Source: Verrucomicrobia bacterium GWC2_42_7 (GTDB lineage Bacteria; Verrucomicrobiota; Verrucomicrobiia; Opitutales; GWC2-42-7-A). Taken from it: a stretch of DNA of 5,126 nt. Made by a program: the position numbers and the translations under genes. Below the pieces are notes generated by a model that was not told where the DNA came from, searched no databases, and worked only from the letters and a program-made list of their open reading frames with translations. Location: NCBI GenBank assembly GCA_001831055.1, contig MIDO01000057.1, positions 1 to 5,126 on the forward strand, read 5' to 3'. Position 1 is the first letter of the stretch; each line of letters begins with the position of its first letter. This document shows, in pieces, positions 4,853 to 5,126 of this stretch.

Positions 4853-4897
4853 GTGCGAAAACCTTTCTTTTCGCGGGAAAAGAAAAGGTTTTCGCGC
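4853..4897. terminator. Hairpin after copD, possible operon terminator
   Basis: The left arm 4853-4871 pairs with 4878-4897 (GCGAAAACC with GGTTTTCGC at the base, CTTTT with AAAAG at the top), with one bulged A and a G-U pair. It starts 14 bp after the copD stop, a normal position for a terminator, but only CTTT follows the stem, so it is not a classic rho-independent one. It is the inverted counterpart of the hairpin at 1628-1681. Confidence 0.55.
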
Positions 4898-4918
4898 TTT
4901 CCAAAGAAAAGCGATCGC

Positions 4919-4952
4919 CGCCGAAGCAAAATCTCTCGATTTTTCTTCGGCG
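4919..4952. repeat. 15-bp-stem hairpin, inverted homologue of the one at 1575-1611
   Basis: CGCCGAAGCAAAATC (4919-4933) pairs with 4938-4952 across the loop TCTC, with one mismatch at C4927/T4944. Read on the minus strand it aligns with 1576-1610. The adjoining 24 bp (4903-4926) match the complement of 1603-1626 with one mismatch. Confidence 0.85.
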
Positions 4953-5011
4953 GGAAAAAGGGAGTGAGGAGCTTTTTACTTCCTAATCTTATTTAAAAAA
5001 GCGGAAAAGTT

Positions 5012-5031
5012 TTATAATTATTTGATTATAA
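5012..5031. repeat. AT-rich hairpin containing a TATAAT
   Basis: TTATAAT (5012-5018) pairs with ATTATAA (5025-5031). TATAAT at 5013-5018 is a perfect -10 hexamer on the plus strand, but no -35-like sequence lies 16-18 bp before it, so a promoter for a gene beyond the right edge is only a possibility. Confidence 0.3.
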
Positions 5032-5045
5032 GATAGATGGGATTG

Positions 5046-5084
5046 TTTCGCGCGAAAGTAGATTTTGTAAAAAATTACTTTTGC
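5046..5084. repeat. Palindrome and hairpin related to the other intergenic hairpins
   Basis: TTTCGCGCGAAA (5046-5057) is a perfect 12-bp palindrome. Overlapping it, GCGAAAGTA (5052-5060) pairs with TACTTTTGC (5076-5084), including one G-U pair, around an AT-rich loop. The GAAAGTAGATTTT...AATTACTTTTG pattern resembles the hairpin at 1575-1611. Confidence 0.55.
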
Positions 5085-5126
5085 TCAAAAACCTAGAAAA
5101 CTCTTTTTCGGAAAGGGGCTTGGGGA

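Larger units (their letters stand above)
4850..4954 (-). repeat. Right copy of the inverted repeat flanking the T3SS operon
   Basis: This is the inverted counterpart of 1574-1681 and begins 11 bp after the copD stop. The two copies enclose exactly the three-gene chaperone-copB-copD unit and nothing else. No target-site duplication or transposase is apparent. Confidence 0.8.
4839..5126. other. Intergenic region after the T3SS operon
   Basis: No gene was recognised in these 288 bp. They hold the inverted two-hairpin unit, an AT-rich hairpin with a TATAAT, a further related hairpin and the direct repeat CTTTTTCGGAA (5103-5113; first copy at 1492-1502). Confidence 0.65.

Noticed and set aside
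5013..5018. Perfect TATAAT as a promoter for a gene beyond the right edge
   Set aside because: No -35-like hexamer lies at 16-18 bp and the motif is part of an AT-rich hairpin.

Overview
The window looks like chromosomal DNA from a Chlamydiae member, most likely an environmental (Parachlamydiales-type) lineage rather than Chlamydia itself. The main evidence is a three-gene type III secretion (T3SS) translocator operon in the order LcrH/SycD-type chaperone, CopB, CopD. A GspE/PilB-type secretion ATPase lies close by, and from memory gspE is also near lcrH_1-copB-copD in Chlamydia trachomatis. No species can be named from the sequence alone.

Layout. Positions 1-538 (minus) hold the 5' part of a GspE/PilB-family ATPase that runs off the left edge just after its Walker A motif. 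Positions 539-812 are a divergent intergenic region with weak promoter candidates on both strands and a 16-bp hairpin. Positions 813-1205 (plus) encode a bacteriohemerythrin that has Asn where the family has one of its iron-ligand histidines. Positions 1206-1707 are a 502-bp gap full of palindromes: a 124-bp imperfect palindrome, two degenerate copies of its right arm, a small hairpin and two near-perfect long hairpins ending 26 bp before the chaperone start. Positions 1708-4838 (plus) are the operon. The chaperone and copB overlap by ATGA, and copB and copD are 12 bp apart. Positions 4839-5126 carry an inverted copy of the two-hairpin unit found upstream, plus a further related hairpin.

How the genes work together. 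The chaperone should bind CopB and CopD in the bacterial cytoplasm before they are secreted to form the pore in the host membrane. Both translocators carry a proline-leucine-proline motif of the kind these chaperones bind (PTLEP in CopB, PELTPP in CopD). The ATPase and the hemerythrin are on different transcription units and have no evident functional link to the operon.

Most interesting signals: a roughly 105-bp inverted repeat flanking the whole translocator operon; an unbroken run of 27 four-residue repeats in CopB; the lost histidine ligand in the hemerythrin; a low-complexity linker in CopD; and a hairpin family that recurs in every intergenic gap. I saw no CRISPR array, tRNA, rRNA, transposase or integrase.
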